From Lachnospiraceae bacterium (lineage in GTDB: Bacteria; Bacillota; Clostridia; Lachnospirales; Lachnospiraceae): a DNA stretch of 51,393 nucleotides. Below, piece after piece: positions 8,102-17,275 of this stretch. The stretch covers positions 1 through 51,393 of the forward strand of contig JAAVZI010000032.1 in the NCBI GenBank assembly GCA_022791575.1, in the 5' to 3' direction. Under the pieces are notes generated by a model. It was not told the DNA's origin. It did no database searches and saw nothing but the letters and a program-made list of their open reading frames with translations. Position numbers and translations under genes: made by a program. Within the stretch, counting starts at the first letter, position 1; every line of letters starts with the position of its first letter.

Positions 8102-9859
8102 ATGAGTTCATTAAAAAGTCAGGAAATGCGTAAACTTGCTCCGGAACTAGATCCATTGCGAATCGGGACAGGATGGAAACCGGAAGATTTATCAAAACCG
8201 CAGGTGATTATAGAAAGTACTTTTGGCGACAGCCATCCTGGCAGCGGCCATCTAAATATTTTAGTAGAAGAAGTACGAAAGGGTGTGGCAGAGGCCGGAG
8301 GCTTTGGCGCTAGGTATTTCTGCACGGATATCTGTGATGGCGAAAGCCAGGGGACGGATGGAATCAATTTCAGCCTGGCAAGTCGTGAAATGATTGCCAA
8401 TATGATGGAGATTCATGCTAATGCGACGCCATTTGACGCAGGAGTCTACCTGTCCAGTTGTGACAAGGGGCTGCCGGGCAGCCTTATGGGCCTGGCAAGG
8501 GTCAATCATCCGGCAATTGTCGTACCAGGAGGAACCATGAATGCCGGACCGGATATGCTGACCTTAGAACAGCTCGGCATGTATAGTGCAAAATTTCATA
8601 GAGGAGAAATTGACGAAGAGAAGCTGAATTGGGCGAAGAATCATGCCTGTCCAAGCTGTGGGGCATGTTCCTTTATTGGAACGGCTTCGACCATGCAGAT
8701 TATGGCGGAAGCATTGGGTCTTGCTCTGCCAGGAAGTGCACTAATGCCAGCTACTAGCCCGGATCTTCTTGATTTTGCCAGGGAAGCAGGACGAAGAGCT
8801 GTGCAGATGGCTTTGTCAGAAAATATGAAGCCAAGTGATATTGTTACTATGGAAAGCTTTGAGAATGCAATTCTTGTGCATGCAGCTATTTCCGGCAGCA
8901 CGAACTGCCTGCTTCATATACCGGCCATCGCGCATGAGTTGGGAATTGAGATTACAGGAGATACGTTTGACCGTCTGCACAGGAATGCCAAGTATATTCT
9001 GGATGTACGACCAGCAGGGCGCTGGCCAGCAGAATGCTTCTATTATGCTGGAGGCGTTCCGGCAGTAATGGAGGAAATCCGGGATGTGCTTCATCTGGAT
9101 GCGATGACAGTAACCGGCAAGACCCTGGGAGAAAATCTGGAACAGGTAAAACAGAATGGCTTTTACGAGCGCTGTGACCGCTGGCTGCAGGAATTTAACA
9201 AACGGTATGCTAGTGCAGTAACCAAGGAGGACATTATCCGCCCGCGTGACCGAGCCATTGGAAATGATGGAAGTATCGCGATTCTGCGTGGCAACCTGGC
9301 GCCGGAAGGGGCAGTAATCAAGCATACAGCATGTCCCAAAGAGATGTTTCGAGCTGTTTTGCGGGCAAGGCCATTTGACAGTGAAGAAGAGTGCTTGGAT
9401 GCTGTGCTGAATCATAAGGTAGAAAAGGGCGATGCCGTATTTATCCGCTATGAAGGACCAAAGGGCAGCGGCATGCCGGAGATGTTCTATACTTCAGAGG
9501 CGATCAGCAGCGACAAGGAGCTGGGAAAGAGCATTGCATTAATTACGGATGGACGTTTTTCTGGAGCCTCTACGGGACCAGTGATTGGACACTGCAGCCC
9601 GGAAGCTGCGGATGGCGGGCCGATTGCGCTGGTTGAGGAAGGGGATTTGATTGAAATTGATGTGATGGAACGGAAGCTGAATATTATTGGCATTCATGGA
9701 GAAGAAAAGTCCCCAGAGGAAATCGAGCAGGTTCTGAAGATGCGTAAAGAGAATTGGAAACCGCGAGAAATCCGTTATCAGAGAGGTGTGCTGCGTTTGT
9801 TTAGTGAACATGCAGTCAGCCCGATGAAGGGTGCTTATCTTGCATATGACGAGCCGTAA
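8102..9859 (+). CDS. IlvD/Edd-family sugar-acid (aldonate) dehydratase
   Basis: Protein of 585 residues in the dihydroxy-acid/phosphogluconate dehydratase superfamily. Cluster and active-site motifs are visible: TDICDGESQGTDG, SSCDKGLPG, CPSCGACSF, and the C-terminal ITDGRFSGAS. It begins 27 bases after gntP and is followed by a PfkB kinase rather than amino-acid genes, so the likely reaction is dehydration of gluconate or a similar aldonate to 2-keto-3-deoxygluconate instead of branched-chain amino-acid synthesis. The exact substrate cannot be read from sequence. True IlvD remains an alternative. Confidence 0.85.
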   Translation: MSSLKSQEMRKLAPELDPLRIGTGWKPEDLSKPQVIIESTFGDSHPGSGHLNILVEEVRKGVAEAGGFGARYFCTDICDGESQGTDGINFSLASREMIANMMEIHANATPFDAGVYLSSCDKGLPGSLMGLARVNHPAIVVPGGTMNAGPDMLTLEQLGMYSAKFHRGEIDEEKLNWAKNHACPSCGACSFIGTASTMQIMAEALGLALPGSALMPATSPDLLDFAREAGRRAVQMALSENMKPSDIVTMESFENAILVHAAISGSTNCLLHIPAIAHELGIEITGDTFDRLHRNAKYILDVRPAGRWPAECFYYAGGVPAVMEEIRDVLHLDAMTVTGKTLGENLEQVKQNGFYERCDRWLQEFNKRYASAVTKEDIIRPRDRAIGNDGSIAILRGNLAPEGAVIKHTACPKEMFRAVLRARPFDSEEECLDAVLNHKVEKGDAVFIRYEGPKGSGMPEMFYTSEAISSDKELGKSIALITDGRFSGASTGPVIGHCSPEAADGGPIALVEEGDLIEIDVMERKLNIIGIHGEEKSPEEIEQVLKMRKENWKPREIRYQRGVLRLFSEHAVSPMKGAYLAYDEP

Positions 9860-9867
9860 CATGTCTG

Positions 9868-9899
9868 GAGCGTGTTTGAAAATTCATTCAAACACGCTC
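9868..9899 (+). promoter_or_regulatory. 13-bp perfect hairpin between dehydratase and kinase genes
   Basis: GAGCGTGTTTGAA (9868-9880) pairs perfectly with TTCAAACACGCTC (9887-9899) around a six-base loop. The run TAAGAAACATTTT that follows is a poor U-tract, so this is more likely an mRNA-stabilising or partial-termination element inside the operon than a full terminator. Confidence 0.6.
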
Positions 9900-9936
9900 T
9901 AAGAAACATTTTAAGCGCAGGAACAGGAGGGAATTT

Positions 9937-11025
9937 ATGCAGCATGCAAATCCATTATTAAGCAAGGACGGAAACGACAATAAATTTATTACGATTGGGG
10001 AGATTATGCTTCGTCTCTGTCCTCCCAATTATGAGAAAATTCGTGTATCCACGAATTTTGAAGCGAGCTATGGAGGCAGTGAGGCGAATATAGCACTTGC
10101 CCTGGCGAATCTTGGCATTGACAGTACATTCTTTAGCGTTGTGCCTAATAACAGCCTGGGAAAGAGTGCGGTTCGTATGCTGCGCAGCAATGATGTGCAT
10201 TGTACACCAATGATTTTAAGTACACCAGAGCAGACGCCGACGCATCGTCTCGGCACTTATTATCTGGAAACAGGGTTTGGAATCCGAGCCAGTAAGGTAA
10301 TCTATGACCGCAAACATAGTGCATTTGCAGAGTTTGATTTTGGCACAGTGGATGCAGACAAACTGCTGGATGATTTTACTTGGCTTCATTTAAGTGGAAT
10401 TACGCCTGCCTTGTCAGATTCTTGTCGTCAATTTACCTTAAAATGCTTGAAGGTGGCCAAAAGGAAGGGCATTACAGTCAGTTTTGATGGTAATTTTCGG
10501 AGTCTGCTGTGGAGTTGGGAAGAGGCAAGGGATTTTTGTACAGAGTGTCTTCCGTATGTGGATGTTCTGCTGGGTATTGAGCCCTATCATTTGTGGAAAG
10601 ACGAGCAGGATCATAGGAAAGGGGATCAAAAAGATTCCCTGCCATTACAGCCGGAATATGGACCGCAGGATGAGATTTTTCGCGCCTTTTCAAAACGTTA
10701 TCCAAATCTGAAATGCATTGCCCGTCATGTGCGCTATGCGCATAGCGGCAGTGAAAATAGTTTAAAAGCATATCTTTGGTATGAGAATCATACAGTGGAG
10801 AGTAAGTTGTTTACCTTTCATATTTTAGACCGTGTTGGCGGCGGGGATGCCTTTGCAAGCGGGCTGATCTATGCAATGATGAATGGGTATGAACCAATGG
10901 AAATGGCTGATTTTGCGGTGGCCAGCAGCGCAATTAAGCATACGATCCGCGGGGATGCAAATATTACAGATGATGCGGCGGGTATATGGAATTTAATGCA
11001 GATGAAATATGATATTAAAAGATAG
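9937..11025 (+). CDS. kdgK: PfkB-family sugar kinase, probable 2-keto-3-deoxygluconate kinase
   Basis: Ribokinase-type kinase of 362 residues. The N-terminal substrate motif GGSEANIALALANLG is at about 46-60, and the C-terminal GGGDAFASGL motif contains the catalytic Asp. As third gene after gntP and an aldonate dehydratase it most likely phosphorylates 2-keto-3-deoxygluconate to KDPG, giving a semi-phosphorylative Entner-Doudoroff branch. No KDPG aldolase is present in the window, so it must be elsewhere. CAGGAGGG precedes the start. Confidence 0.82.
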   Translation: MQHANPLLSKDGNDNKFITIGEIMLRLCPPNYEKIRVSTNFEASYGGSEANIALALANLGIDSTFFSVVPNNSLGKSAVRMLRSNDVHCTPMILSTPEQTPTHRLGTYYLETGFGIRASKVIYDRKHSAFAEFDFGTVDADKLLDDFTWLHLSGITPALSDSCRQFTLKCLKVAKRKGITVSFDGNFRSLLWSWEEARDFCTECLPYVDVLLGIEPYHLWKDEQDHRKGDQKDSLPLQPEYGPQDEIFRAFSKRYPNLKCIARHVRYAHSGSENSLKAYLWYENHTVESKLFTFHILDRVGGGDAFASGLIYAMMNGYEPMEMADFAVASSAIKHTIRGDANITDDAAGIWNLMQMKYDIKR

Positions 11026-11040
11026 AGATTGAGACCGATG

Positions 11041-11092
11041 GAGCGCTTCTTTGCATAGATGGATGAAAGTACAGCAAGGGGCGTTCTTTTTA
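11041..11092 (+). terminator. terminator of the sugar-acid operon
   Basis: GAGCGCTTCTTTGC (11041-11054) pairs, with G-U pairs and one bulge, with GCAAGGGGCGTTC (11073-11085), followed by a run of T. It closes the gntP-dehydratase-kinase operon. The next 500 bases up to 11590 hold no recognisable gene; a 25-codon frame at 11524-11601 overlaps the response-regulator start and may be a leader or chance. Confidence 0.65.
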
Positions 11093-11590
11093 TGATATAG
11101 AATATAGTTTCAAGTTTGATGTATAGAAAGAACAGGTATCATGCTTAGATTTTTTTCGTTGTGTTTGAGAAATACTTATGATACAATGCTAAATGAGATG
11201 GAGATCGTATGTTTATGGTATTAAATGTCTATAGTATAAGGAACGGCAAATGTATATGGCAGGGGTTATTGCATTAGAAATCAGAATTTTTCAGAATTTT
11301 AGTATTGATTATCTTCCCAAAATTTAGATAATATTATAAGTTTTCAATTAATATTGCGAAAGTATTAGAATCTATTTCAAATCAGGAAAATTTTTGTTAT
11401 AATAGGTTTGGCAGTTTTAAGATACTGGCCATGGAATCTTAGGCTTTTCATTTCAAAAGAGACTTAGGAACGCTTAATCCCTTGTCTGATTGATTATAAT
11501 GAAGAGTAAAATGGGATTTCAATATGAAAAAGAAGTTCCATCAATTGCCAAGAAACGAAAAAGGGAACATAGGAGAAAAGAGGAAGAACG

Positions 11591-12271
11591 ATGAACTATG
11601 ACTGTCTGATTATTGATGACGAAAAGCTTCTTGCAGACAGTACAGCCGAATATTTTAATTTGTTTGGGATTCATACTGCAGTCGTATACAGCGCACAGGA
11701 ATGCCGGCAGTTTTTCAAAGAGCACTCAGCTGACTTGCTGCTGTTGGATATTAATCTCGGTGACAGCAGCGGTTTTGAATTGTGCAGAGAACTTCGCAAA
11801 GAAACCGAAATACCCATTTTGTTTATCTCTGCGCGGAGCAGCAACGACGATCAAATGATTGCATTTCATATGGGAGGCGACGATTATGTGCAGAAGCCTT
11901 ACTCTCTCAGTGTGCTCTGTGCTAAAGTAAAGGCTGTACTGAAACGATGCCGCAGAACTGAATCAGCAGCCTATTCTGATAGCTGGCTGACAGTTGATTT
12001 CCAGAGCAGGCAAGTGCAGGCTGGAGGAAAGAACGTACGTCTGACTGCTCTTGAATTCAAACTTTTATCTTATTTGATACAAAATGCAGACCGTACAGTA
12101 GCCAAACAAGAATTGTTTGAACAGATCTGGGAAGATAAATTCACAGGCGATGGTACGTTGAATGTGCATATCCGTAAAATTCGGGAAGCGATTGAGCGCG
12201 AACCGGGCAGCCCTGAATATATTATAACAGTCTGGGGCGACGGCTACCGGTTTCATGGAGGGAAGCTATGA
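11591..12271 (+). CDS. OmpR-family response regulator
   Basis: Protein of 226 residues: receiver domain with acidic pocket D9/D10, phospho-acceptor D53 (LLLLDINLG) and K102 (VQKPYS), then an OmpR/PhoB winged-helix domain with the typical TALEFKLLSYL and VWGDGYRF ends. It overlaps the kinase start by 4 bases. By position it controls the ABC transporter genes about 1.4 kb downstream, where TTAAG half-sites repeat at helical spacing (13628-13663). Confidence 0.92.
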   Translation: MNYDCLIIDDEKLLADSTAEYFNLFGIHTAVVYSAQECRQFFKEHSADLLLLDINLGDSSGFELCRELRKETEIPILFISARSSNDDQMIAFHMGGDDYVQKPYSLSVLCAKVKAVLKRCRRTESAAYSDSWLTVDFQSRQVQAGGKNVRLTALEFKLLSYLIQNADRTVAKQELFEQIWEDKFTGDGTLNVHIRKIREAIEREPGSPEYIITVWGDGYRFHGGKL

Positions 12272-13536
12272 ACAGAAAGCTTTGGAGCATTGGCCTGTTG
12301 CTGGTATTTGCAGCTGAACTCGCAGTGCTCTTTTTCTATGCGGCCAAAGATACCGGCGGCCGGCAGGAATCGGTTATGGTAAATGAGGTTGTACAGGCCG
12401 TTCAGGCTGACTGGAATGCCATGGAATACCACCAGAGCCAGACTGGCCTTGATTATGTTGTACTCGACAACAGCGGAAATATTCGTTTCAAAACTAAAGA
12501 AGGATTGAGTGAAAGTCTGAACGAGGCTGTCATTCACAGGGATACAATTCTTGACCTGGAAGTAGATGGTGTTCATACAGGGAAACTGATTGTGTACAAT
12601 AATACGGATCAGATTCAAAAACAGCAGAAACAGAAAACAATCTTCCTTTTGCTGGCCATACTATTGGTACAGAACAGTATCTGCATCGCTTATATGATTT
12701 ATACAAAACGAACAATTGTTCGACCATTTTGTAAATTGAAAGGCTTTGCCGAGCGTGTGGCCGGCGGTAATTTGGACATCCCATTAGAAATGGATCGCCG
12801 CAATTTATTTGGCGCATTTACGGAGAGTTTCGATATCATGCGCGCGGAACTGAAAAAGGCCCGCCTTGCTGAAGCAAAGGCGAATGCCAGCAAAAAAGAG
12901 CTGGTAGCAAAGCTTTCCCATGATATTAAAACGCCTGTTGCCAGTATTAAAGCTGCTTCTGAAGTAGGGGCAGCACTGGCGGATAATGAAAAAATCAGAG
13001 AAAATTATACACAGATTATCCATAAAGCTGACCAGATCAATACTTTGATTTCGAATCTGTTTACCGCTACGCTGGAGGAACTGCAGCAGCTTGCCGTCAC
13101 ACCTACTGACATAGAAAGCGACAGAGTCCGTAACCTGTTGGAGAATGCAGACTACCTGCATCGCGCGGAGCTTCCAGAGATTTCCGCCTGTCTGTTATAT
13201 GCTGATCCGCTTCGCCTGCAGCAGGTGTTCGATAATATTTTTGCCAATTCATATAAGTATGCAGATACGAAGGTGAAAGTTACGGCGGCAAGGGAGGGCA
13301 GCTATTTTACCATTGCTCTGGAAGATTATGGCGGCGGCGTTCCTGTAGAAGAGCTGCCGTTATTAAAGGAAAAATTCTGGCGCGGAAGCAATGCCAGAGA
13401 GATTGACGGCGCTGGTTTAGGGCTTTATATTTCCGACTATTTTATTAAGGAAATGAAGGGAGAGCTTGTTGTGGAAAATGGAGCATGCGGCCTGAAGGTG
13501 TCGGTGATTCTTCCGTTAAGCGGTAAGGAACTGTAA
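12268..13536 (+). CDS. sensor histidine kinase (HisKA type)
   Basis: Kinase of 422 residues. Transmembrane segments at about 7-24 and 123-144 enclose an extracytoplasmic sensor of roughly 100 residues; HAMP-like region about 147-200; H box LSHDIKTPVASIK with phospho-acceptor H218; HATPase with N box (FDNIFANSYKYA) and G box (GAGLGLYI). It is the partner of the upstream response regulator. The adjacent ABC system suggests a signal linked to a peptide, antibiotic or envelope stress, which is inferred from context. Confidence 0.92.
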   Translation: MNRKLWSIGLLLVFAAELAVLFFYAAKDTGGRQESVMVNEVVQAVQADWNAMEYHQSQTGLDYVVLDNSGNIRFKTKEGLSESLNEAVIHRDTILDLEVDGVHTGKLIVYNNTDQIQKQQKQKTIFLLLAILLVQNSICIAYMIYTKRTIVRPFCKLKGFAERVAGGNLDIPLEMDRRNLFGAFTESFDIMRAELKKARLAEAKANASKKELVAKLSHDIKTPVASIKAASEVGAALADNEKIRENYTQIIHKADQINTLISNLFTATLEELQQLAVTPTDIESDRVRNLLENADYLHRAELPEISACLLYADPLRLQQVFDNIFANSYKYADTKVKVTAAREGSYFTIALEDYGGGVPVEELPLLKEKFWRGSNAREIDGAGLGLYISDYFIKEMKGELVVENGACGLKVSVILPLSGKEL

Positions 13537-13627
13537 GGCTATCATTTGACAATTTTGAAGTATGGAATCGGTGGAATGGCGAATGGCATCAACGCAGGAG
13601 TTGACTGCCATTTTTTTAAAGGAATTC

Positions 13628-13663
13628 TTAAGAATATTTAAGGCCTGCCTAAAGACATTTAAG
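13628..13663 (+). promoter_or_regulatory. phased TTAAG half-sites, candidate OmpR-type binding site
   Basis: TTAAG at 13628-13632, 13638-13642 and 13659-13663, with a degenerate TAAAG at 13650-13654, gives half-sites every 10-12 bases. Direct repeats at this spacing are what OmpR-family regulators bind. They sit about 50 bases upstream of the ABC ATPase start. Confidence 0.45.
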
Positions 13664-13711
13664 AATTGGAACGGTAAAATAGAATGTGAAAATGAAAAAG
13701 GAGGTCTACAG

Positions 13712-14470
13712 ATGAGAGAAGTATTACTGAAAACCGAACAGCTCAGCAAATCCTTTTCGAATGGAGGAGTACTGCAGCACGTTCTGAAAAATATTGATCT
13801 GGAGCTTTATGAGGGGGATTTTACGGTGATTATGGGCGCGAGCGGCGCGGGTAAGTCTACGCTTTTGTATGCGCTCTCTGGTATGGATACCCCGACGCTT
13901 GGTACGATTACGTTCCACGGCCAGGTGATTTCTGACATGAGCCCGGATGCGCTGGCGGTGTTCCGGCGCCGGCACTGCGGCTTTGTATTTCAGCAGATTT
14001 ATCTGCTGGATGGTATGAGTATTATGGATAATGTGCTTGCTGCGGGGCTGCTGGTCAGCCAGGAGAAGAAAGCGCTGGTTGGGCGTGCGGAAGAGTTATT
14101 TAAGGCGGTGGGCATATCGCAGGAGATACAGAAGAAGTTTCCGCCGCAGCTTTCCGGCGGCGAGGCGCAGCGTGCCGGGATTGTCCGCGCGCTGATTAAT
14201 GCGCCGGAGATTCTGTTTGCCGATGAGCCGACCGGTATGCTGAATTCTAAGACGGGGCTGGAGGTTTTGGATACGCTGACCCGCTGCAATGGGCGGGGGC
14301 AGAGCATTGTGATGGTCACGCATGATATGCGTTCGGCGAGGCGTGGAAACCGGATTCTGTATTTGAAGGATGGGGCGATTTTGGGGGAATGTCATCTGGG
14401 GGCGTATGTGCATAACGATCAGGAGCGGCATCGGAAGCTGGCTGGATTTCTGGAAGAAATGGGGTGGTAG
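13712..14470 (+). CDS. ABC transporter ATP-binding protein (MacB/LolD-like)
   Basis: ATPase of 252 residues. Walker A GASGAGKST is at about 42-50, signature LSGGEAQRAG, Walker B ILFADEPTG, and H-loop in VTHDMRS. The frame is open upstream to 13562, but the ATG at 13712 has a perfect AAAGGAGG and gives the family's usual N-terminus. It ends one base before the permease start. It would power the FtsX-type permease in efflux or mechanotransmission of a substrate sensed by the adjacent two-component system. Confidence 0.92.
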   Translation: MREVLLKTEQLSKSFSNGGVLQHVLKNIDLELYEGDFTVIMGASGAGKSTLLYALSGMDTPTLGTITFHGQVISDMSPDALAVFRRRHCGFVFQQIYLLDGMSIMDNVLAAGLLVSQEKKALVGRAEELFKAVGISQEIQKKFPPQLSGGEAQRAGIVRALINAPEILFADEPTGMLNSKTGLEVLDTLTRCNGRGQSIVMVTHDMRSARRGNRILYLKDGAILGECHLGAYVHNDQERHRKLAGFLEEMGW

Positions 14471-14471
14471 T

Positions 14472-16817
14472 ATGAGTCGAAGTGTTTTATTGGCACGTGC
14501 GAATCTGCGTAAGGCCAGGGGGCAGGCAGCTGTGATTGTGGTGCTGATTCTGCTGGCGGCTTTGCTGCTGAATCTGTGGCTTTGGCTGTCTATGGATTAC
14601 CGGCAGAATTTTGAACGCTGTCACGATCGGCTGCATGCGCAGCATGTGACCTTGGCTGTGGATAATGTCAGCGGGGAAATGCGGGAGCATTTGATTGAGA
14701 CAATGGAGGGAGACGAACATACCGATGCTTATACGCTGGATTCGGTTCTGCAGGCGGCCGGTGTCTTTGCGCATAACGGCGGCGAGGTTAATCATGATTT
14801 TATTATTTTGCAGCAGCAGGAGGCGTTTTCGCGCACGATTGGCAGGGCGGAGGTTGTGGAGGAGGACAGCCGTATTAAGAGCGGGGTTTATATGCCGGTT
14901 TTGTATCAGTCGGATGAAATTGCGGTGGGGAAGACGGTTACCATTTCGTTTGGAAGCATTTCCAGGACGTATACGGTGCGCGGCTTTTTTAACAGTGTGA
15001 TGGCGGGGTCGCATAACTGTGGGTTGTGTGAGCTGATTTTGACGCCGGATTTATATGAGGAGCTGAAAGGATCGGGCTGTGCGACTGGGGCTACGCTGTG
15101 TTCGGTACGCCTGACGGACCGGGAAGAGGCGGAGGATTATGAGACGATGCTGAAAAATGCAGCGGCGGCTAAAGATCCGGCTGCTTTTGCGGCGAGTAAT
15201 TCGTATGCGCTTGTTTCTAGGTCGCGTTATATTTCGCAGATGATTTGTTCGGGGATTATGAGTGCCATGGCGTTTTTTATTTTGTTGATTGCGCTGGTGG
15301 TCATTGTTTCGAATATTATGAATTTTATTCAGGAGGATATGAGGAATCTGGGGGCGCTGAAAGCAGTTGGATATACGAGCCGGCAGTTGGTGGCGGCGTT
15401 CCTGCTGCAGTTTGAGGGGATTACGCTGGCCGCCGCGGCAGCAGGAGCGGCGCTTTCTTATGGGCTGTTTCCGTATGTGAATAAGATGATGGTGTCGCAG
15501 ACGGGGATTCCGTATGAGGTGCATTTTTTGCCGCTGCCGCTGCTGATTACGCTATTTATTTTAGGAGGGGCGGTTGCGGCGGCTGTTTGGCTGGCTGCAC
15601 GGCGGGTACGGGATATTGAGCCGATTGTTGCGCTGCGCCAGGGGATGCAGACGCATAATTTTGTGCATAATTATGTTGCGCTGGAGCGGACGAGGACGCC
15701 GCTTTCGCTGGCATTGGCTCTGAAGACGGCGATTGCGGGCTGGAAGTATAATGTAACCATTGGTGTTACAATGATGGTGCTGACGCTGGTGGTGGTGTTT
15801 TCGGGGATGATGCTGGAAAATGTGATTGTGGATATGACGCCGTTTTTGAGTTTGGTAGTGGGTGAGACGGCAGACAGCAGTGTGGGGATTCAGGCGGAAT
15901 GTGAGGAGGAGTTTCTGCGCGTGATGGGGGAGGAGCCGCAGGTGGAGTCGCTGTATCTGTTCCATATGCGTGCGGTCAGCCATGTCGGCGGTCTGGAGCT
16001 GGTTGCTACGATTTGTGATGATTTTTCTGAGTTGAAGTATCAACAGCTGATTGTTGAGGGGAGGTTTCCCAAGTTTGAGAATGAGATTGCGGTTGCGGTG
16101 AAGTATGCGGGGGAGCATCGGCTAAAGGTCGGAGATGAGATTACTATGACGGCGGGAGGGAAGGAAGCGGATTTTATTATCTGTGGATTTACGCAGATCA
16201 GTAATAACCTTGGCAAGGACTGTCTGTTGACGAGAGGCGGCTATGGGCGGATGGGTGAACTGCAGACGGTGAGTTATTATATTGATTTGGTGCAGGGCGC
16301 TGATGTGGATGCATTTCATAAGGAGGTTAAAGAACGGTTTGGCCGAGATGTTGTTGGGGTGACGGATATTAAGAAGGCCTTTGACGGAGCAGGGGCAGTG
16401 TATGTGTCGCTTATGAGGGTGATTGTGATTTCGGCGCTTGTGTTGAGTCTGGTGATTATTACGTTTGTGCTGTATCTGCTGGTGCGGACGATACTGAATC
16501 ATAAGAGGCGGGATTATGGAATTATGAAAGCGCTTGGTTATACGACGGGGCAGCTGGTGCTGCAGACGGCGGCGGGATTGATGCCGGCGGTGGTTGTGTC
16601 GACGGTTGTGGGCTTAGTGGTGAATATGTGGCTGATTAATCCGCTGACGGCGGCATTTCTGCGTGGGATTGGGATTGTGAAATGTTCGTTTGCGGTGCCG
16701 GTTGGATTTGTTGCAGCGGCGGGGGCGGGAATTATGGTGTTTGCGTTTGCGGCGGCCTGCCTGATGTCTTTGAAGATTAGGAAGATTGCGCCGAGATCGC
16801 TGTTGGCTGGGGAGTGA
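14472..16817 (+). CDS. FtsX/MacB-type ABC transporter permease
   Basis: Membrane protein of 781 residues with an N-terminal transmembrane helix (about 17-37), a large extracytoplasmic domain, a three-helix FtsX domain (about 255-385), a linker helix near 430, a second extracytoplasmic domain and a second FtsX domain (about 650-775). Two FtsX units in one chain is usual for this type. The start at 14472 follows the ATPase stop directly; further upstream starts lie inside the ATPase gene. Substrate unknown. Confidence 0.9.
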   Translation: MSRSVLLARANLRKARGQAAVIVVLILLAALLLNLWLWLSMDYRQNFERCHDRLHAQHVTLAVDNVSGEMREHLIETMEGDEHTDAYTLDSVLQAAGVFAHNGGEVNHDFIILQQQEAFSRTIGRAEVVEEDSRIKSGVYMPVLYQSDEIAVGKTVTISFGSISRTYTVRGFFNSVMAGSHNCGLCELILTPDLYEELKGSGCATGATLCSVRLTDREEAEDYETMLKNAAAAKDPAAFAASNSYALVSRSRYISQMICSGIMSAMAFFILLIALVVIVSNIMNFIQEDMRNLGALKAVGYTSRQLVAAFLLQFEGITLAAAAAGAALSYGLFPYVNKMMVSQTGIPYEVHFLPLPLLITLFILGGAVAAAVWLAARRVRDIEPIVALRQGMQTHNFVHNYVALERTRTPLSLALALKTAIAGWKYNVTIGVTMMVLTLVVVFSGMMLENVIVDMTPFLSLVVGETADSSVGIQAECEEEFLRVMGEEPQVESLYLFHMRAVSHVGGLELVATICDDFSELKYQQLIVEGRFPKFENEIAVAVKYAGEHRLKVGDEITMTAGGKEADFIICGFTQISNNLGKDCLLTRGGYGRMGELQTVSYYIDLVQGADVDAFHKEVKERFGRDVVGVTDIKKAFDGAGAVYVSLMRVIVISALVLSLVIITFVLYLLVRTILNHKRRDYGIMKALGYTTGQLVLQTAAGLMPAVVVSTVVGLVVNMWLINPLTAAFLRGIGIVKCSFAVPVGFVAAAGAGIMVFAFAAACLMSLKIRKIAPRSLLAGE

Positions 16818-16899
16818 AATGCCTCTTGCATTCGGTAACGGCATGTGCTATAATGCCAGTGGCAGAAAGATATAAGCAGTCCATGAGGACAAGAACGAA

Positions 16900-16933
16900 A
16901 TCCCCGAAGCGTAGTCGCGTACGTTTCGGGGAT
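16900..16933. terminator. bidirectional terminator hairpin
   Basis: ATCCCCGAAGCGTA (16900-16913) pairs with TACGTTTCGGGGAT (16920-16933) over 14 positions, one a G-U pair, with a six-base loop. T-rich tracts follow on both strands. It can end the permease transcript on the plus strand and the holin-like peptide transcript on the minus strand. Confidence 0.7.
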
Positions 16934-16967
16934 GTTTCTTTACTGCTTTTGGTGACAGTACACCAGG

Positions 16968-17066
16968 CTATTTGTTGTCCGTATGATTGCTGTCAAGCCA
17001 TTTGGTGATGAGGTGACAGATCACACCGCCCGCGACAGTAATTAGAAACGATATAAGTATTTCCAT
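16968..17066 (-). CDS. holin-like small hydrophobic peptide (possible type I toxin)
   Basis: A 32-codon gene read from 17066 down to 16968, preceded by a perfect GAGGAGGTG at 17072-17080 (minus strand). The peptide begins MEILISFLITVAGGVICHLI and ends in a charged tail containing KWLD: one transmembrane helix followed by a short hydrophilic end. It resembles the putative holin-like toxins common in Firmicutes and is followed by a strong hairpin. No antisense RNA promoter was identified, so the toxin role is an inference from family resemblance. Confidence 0.65.
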   Translation of the reverse strand: MEILISFLITVAGGVICHLITKWLDSNHTDNK

Positions 17067-17204
17067 GAGAACACCTCCTCCCGCTGCCGGGTATCAGGTG
17101 GACAACAAGTTAACCATATCACATAATTCGACAAAATTCTACCTGCTTTTGGTATTGAAATCGGAAAATTGTTGGGAAATGGGGTGGGTATGTTATAATG
17201 GGGA

Positions 17205-17259
17205 TTGACTTTATAGCAATATGCGTATATAATTAGAATGCTAACTGTTAGAATTCTAA
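17205..17259 (+). promoter_or_regulatory. promoter with overlapping MarR-type operators
   Basis: TTGACT (17205-17210) and TATAAT (17228-17233) with an ideal 17-base spacer. Directly on and behind the -10 lie TTAGAATGCTAA (17233-17244) and the perfect 12-bp palindrome TTAGAATTCTAA (17248-17259). Two tandem TTAG-N4-CTAA boxes at the start site of a marR gene indicate autorepression. Confidence 0.75.
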
Positions 17260-17275
17260 TTATAGGAGTGATAAG

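Noticed and set aside
8816-9415. 199-codon minus-strand open frame inside the dehydratase gene
   Set aside because: Overlaps a clear IlvD/Edd gene in antisense and shows no domain.
14487-16844. Several long open frames on the minus strand opposite the FtsX-type permease
   Set aside because: They are rich in Arg, His, Gln and Asn, lack ribosome binding sites and mirror a well-supported gene; typical antisense shadows.
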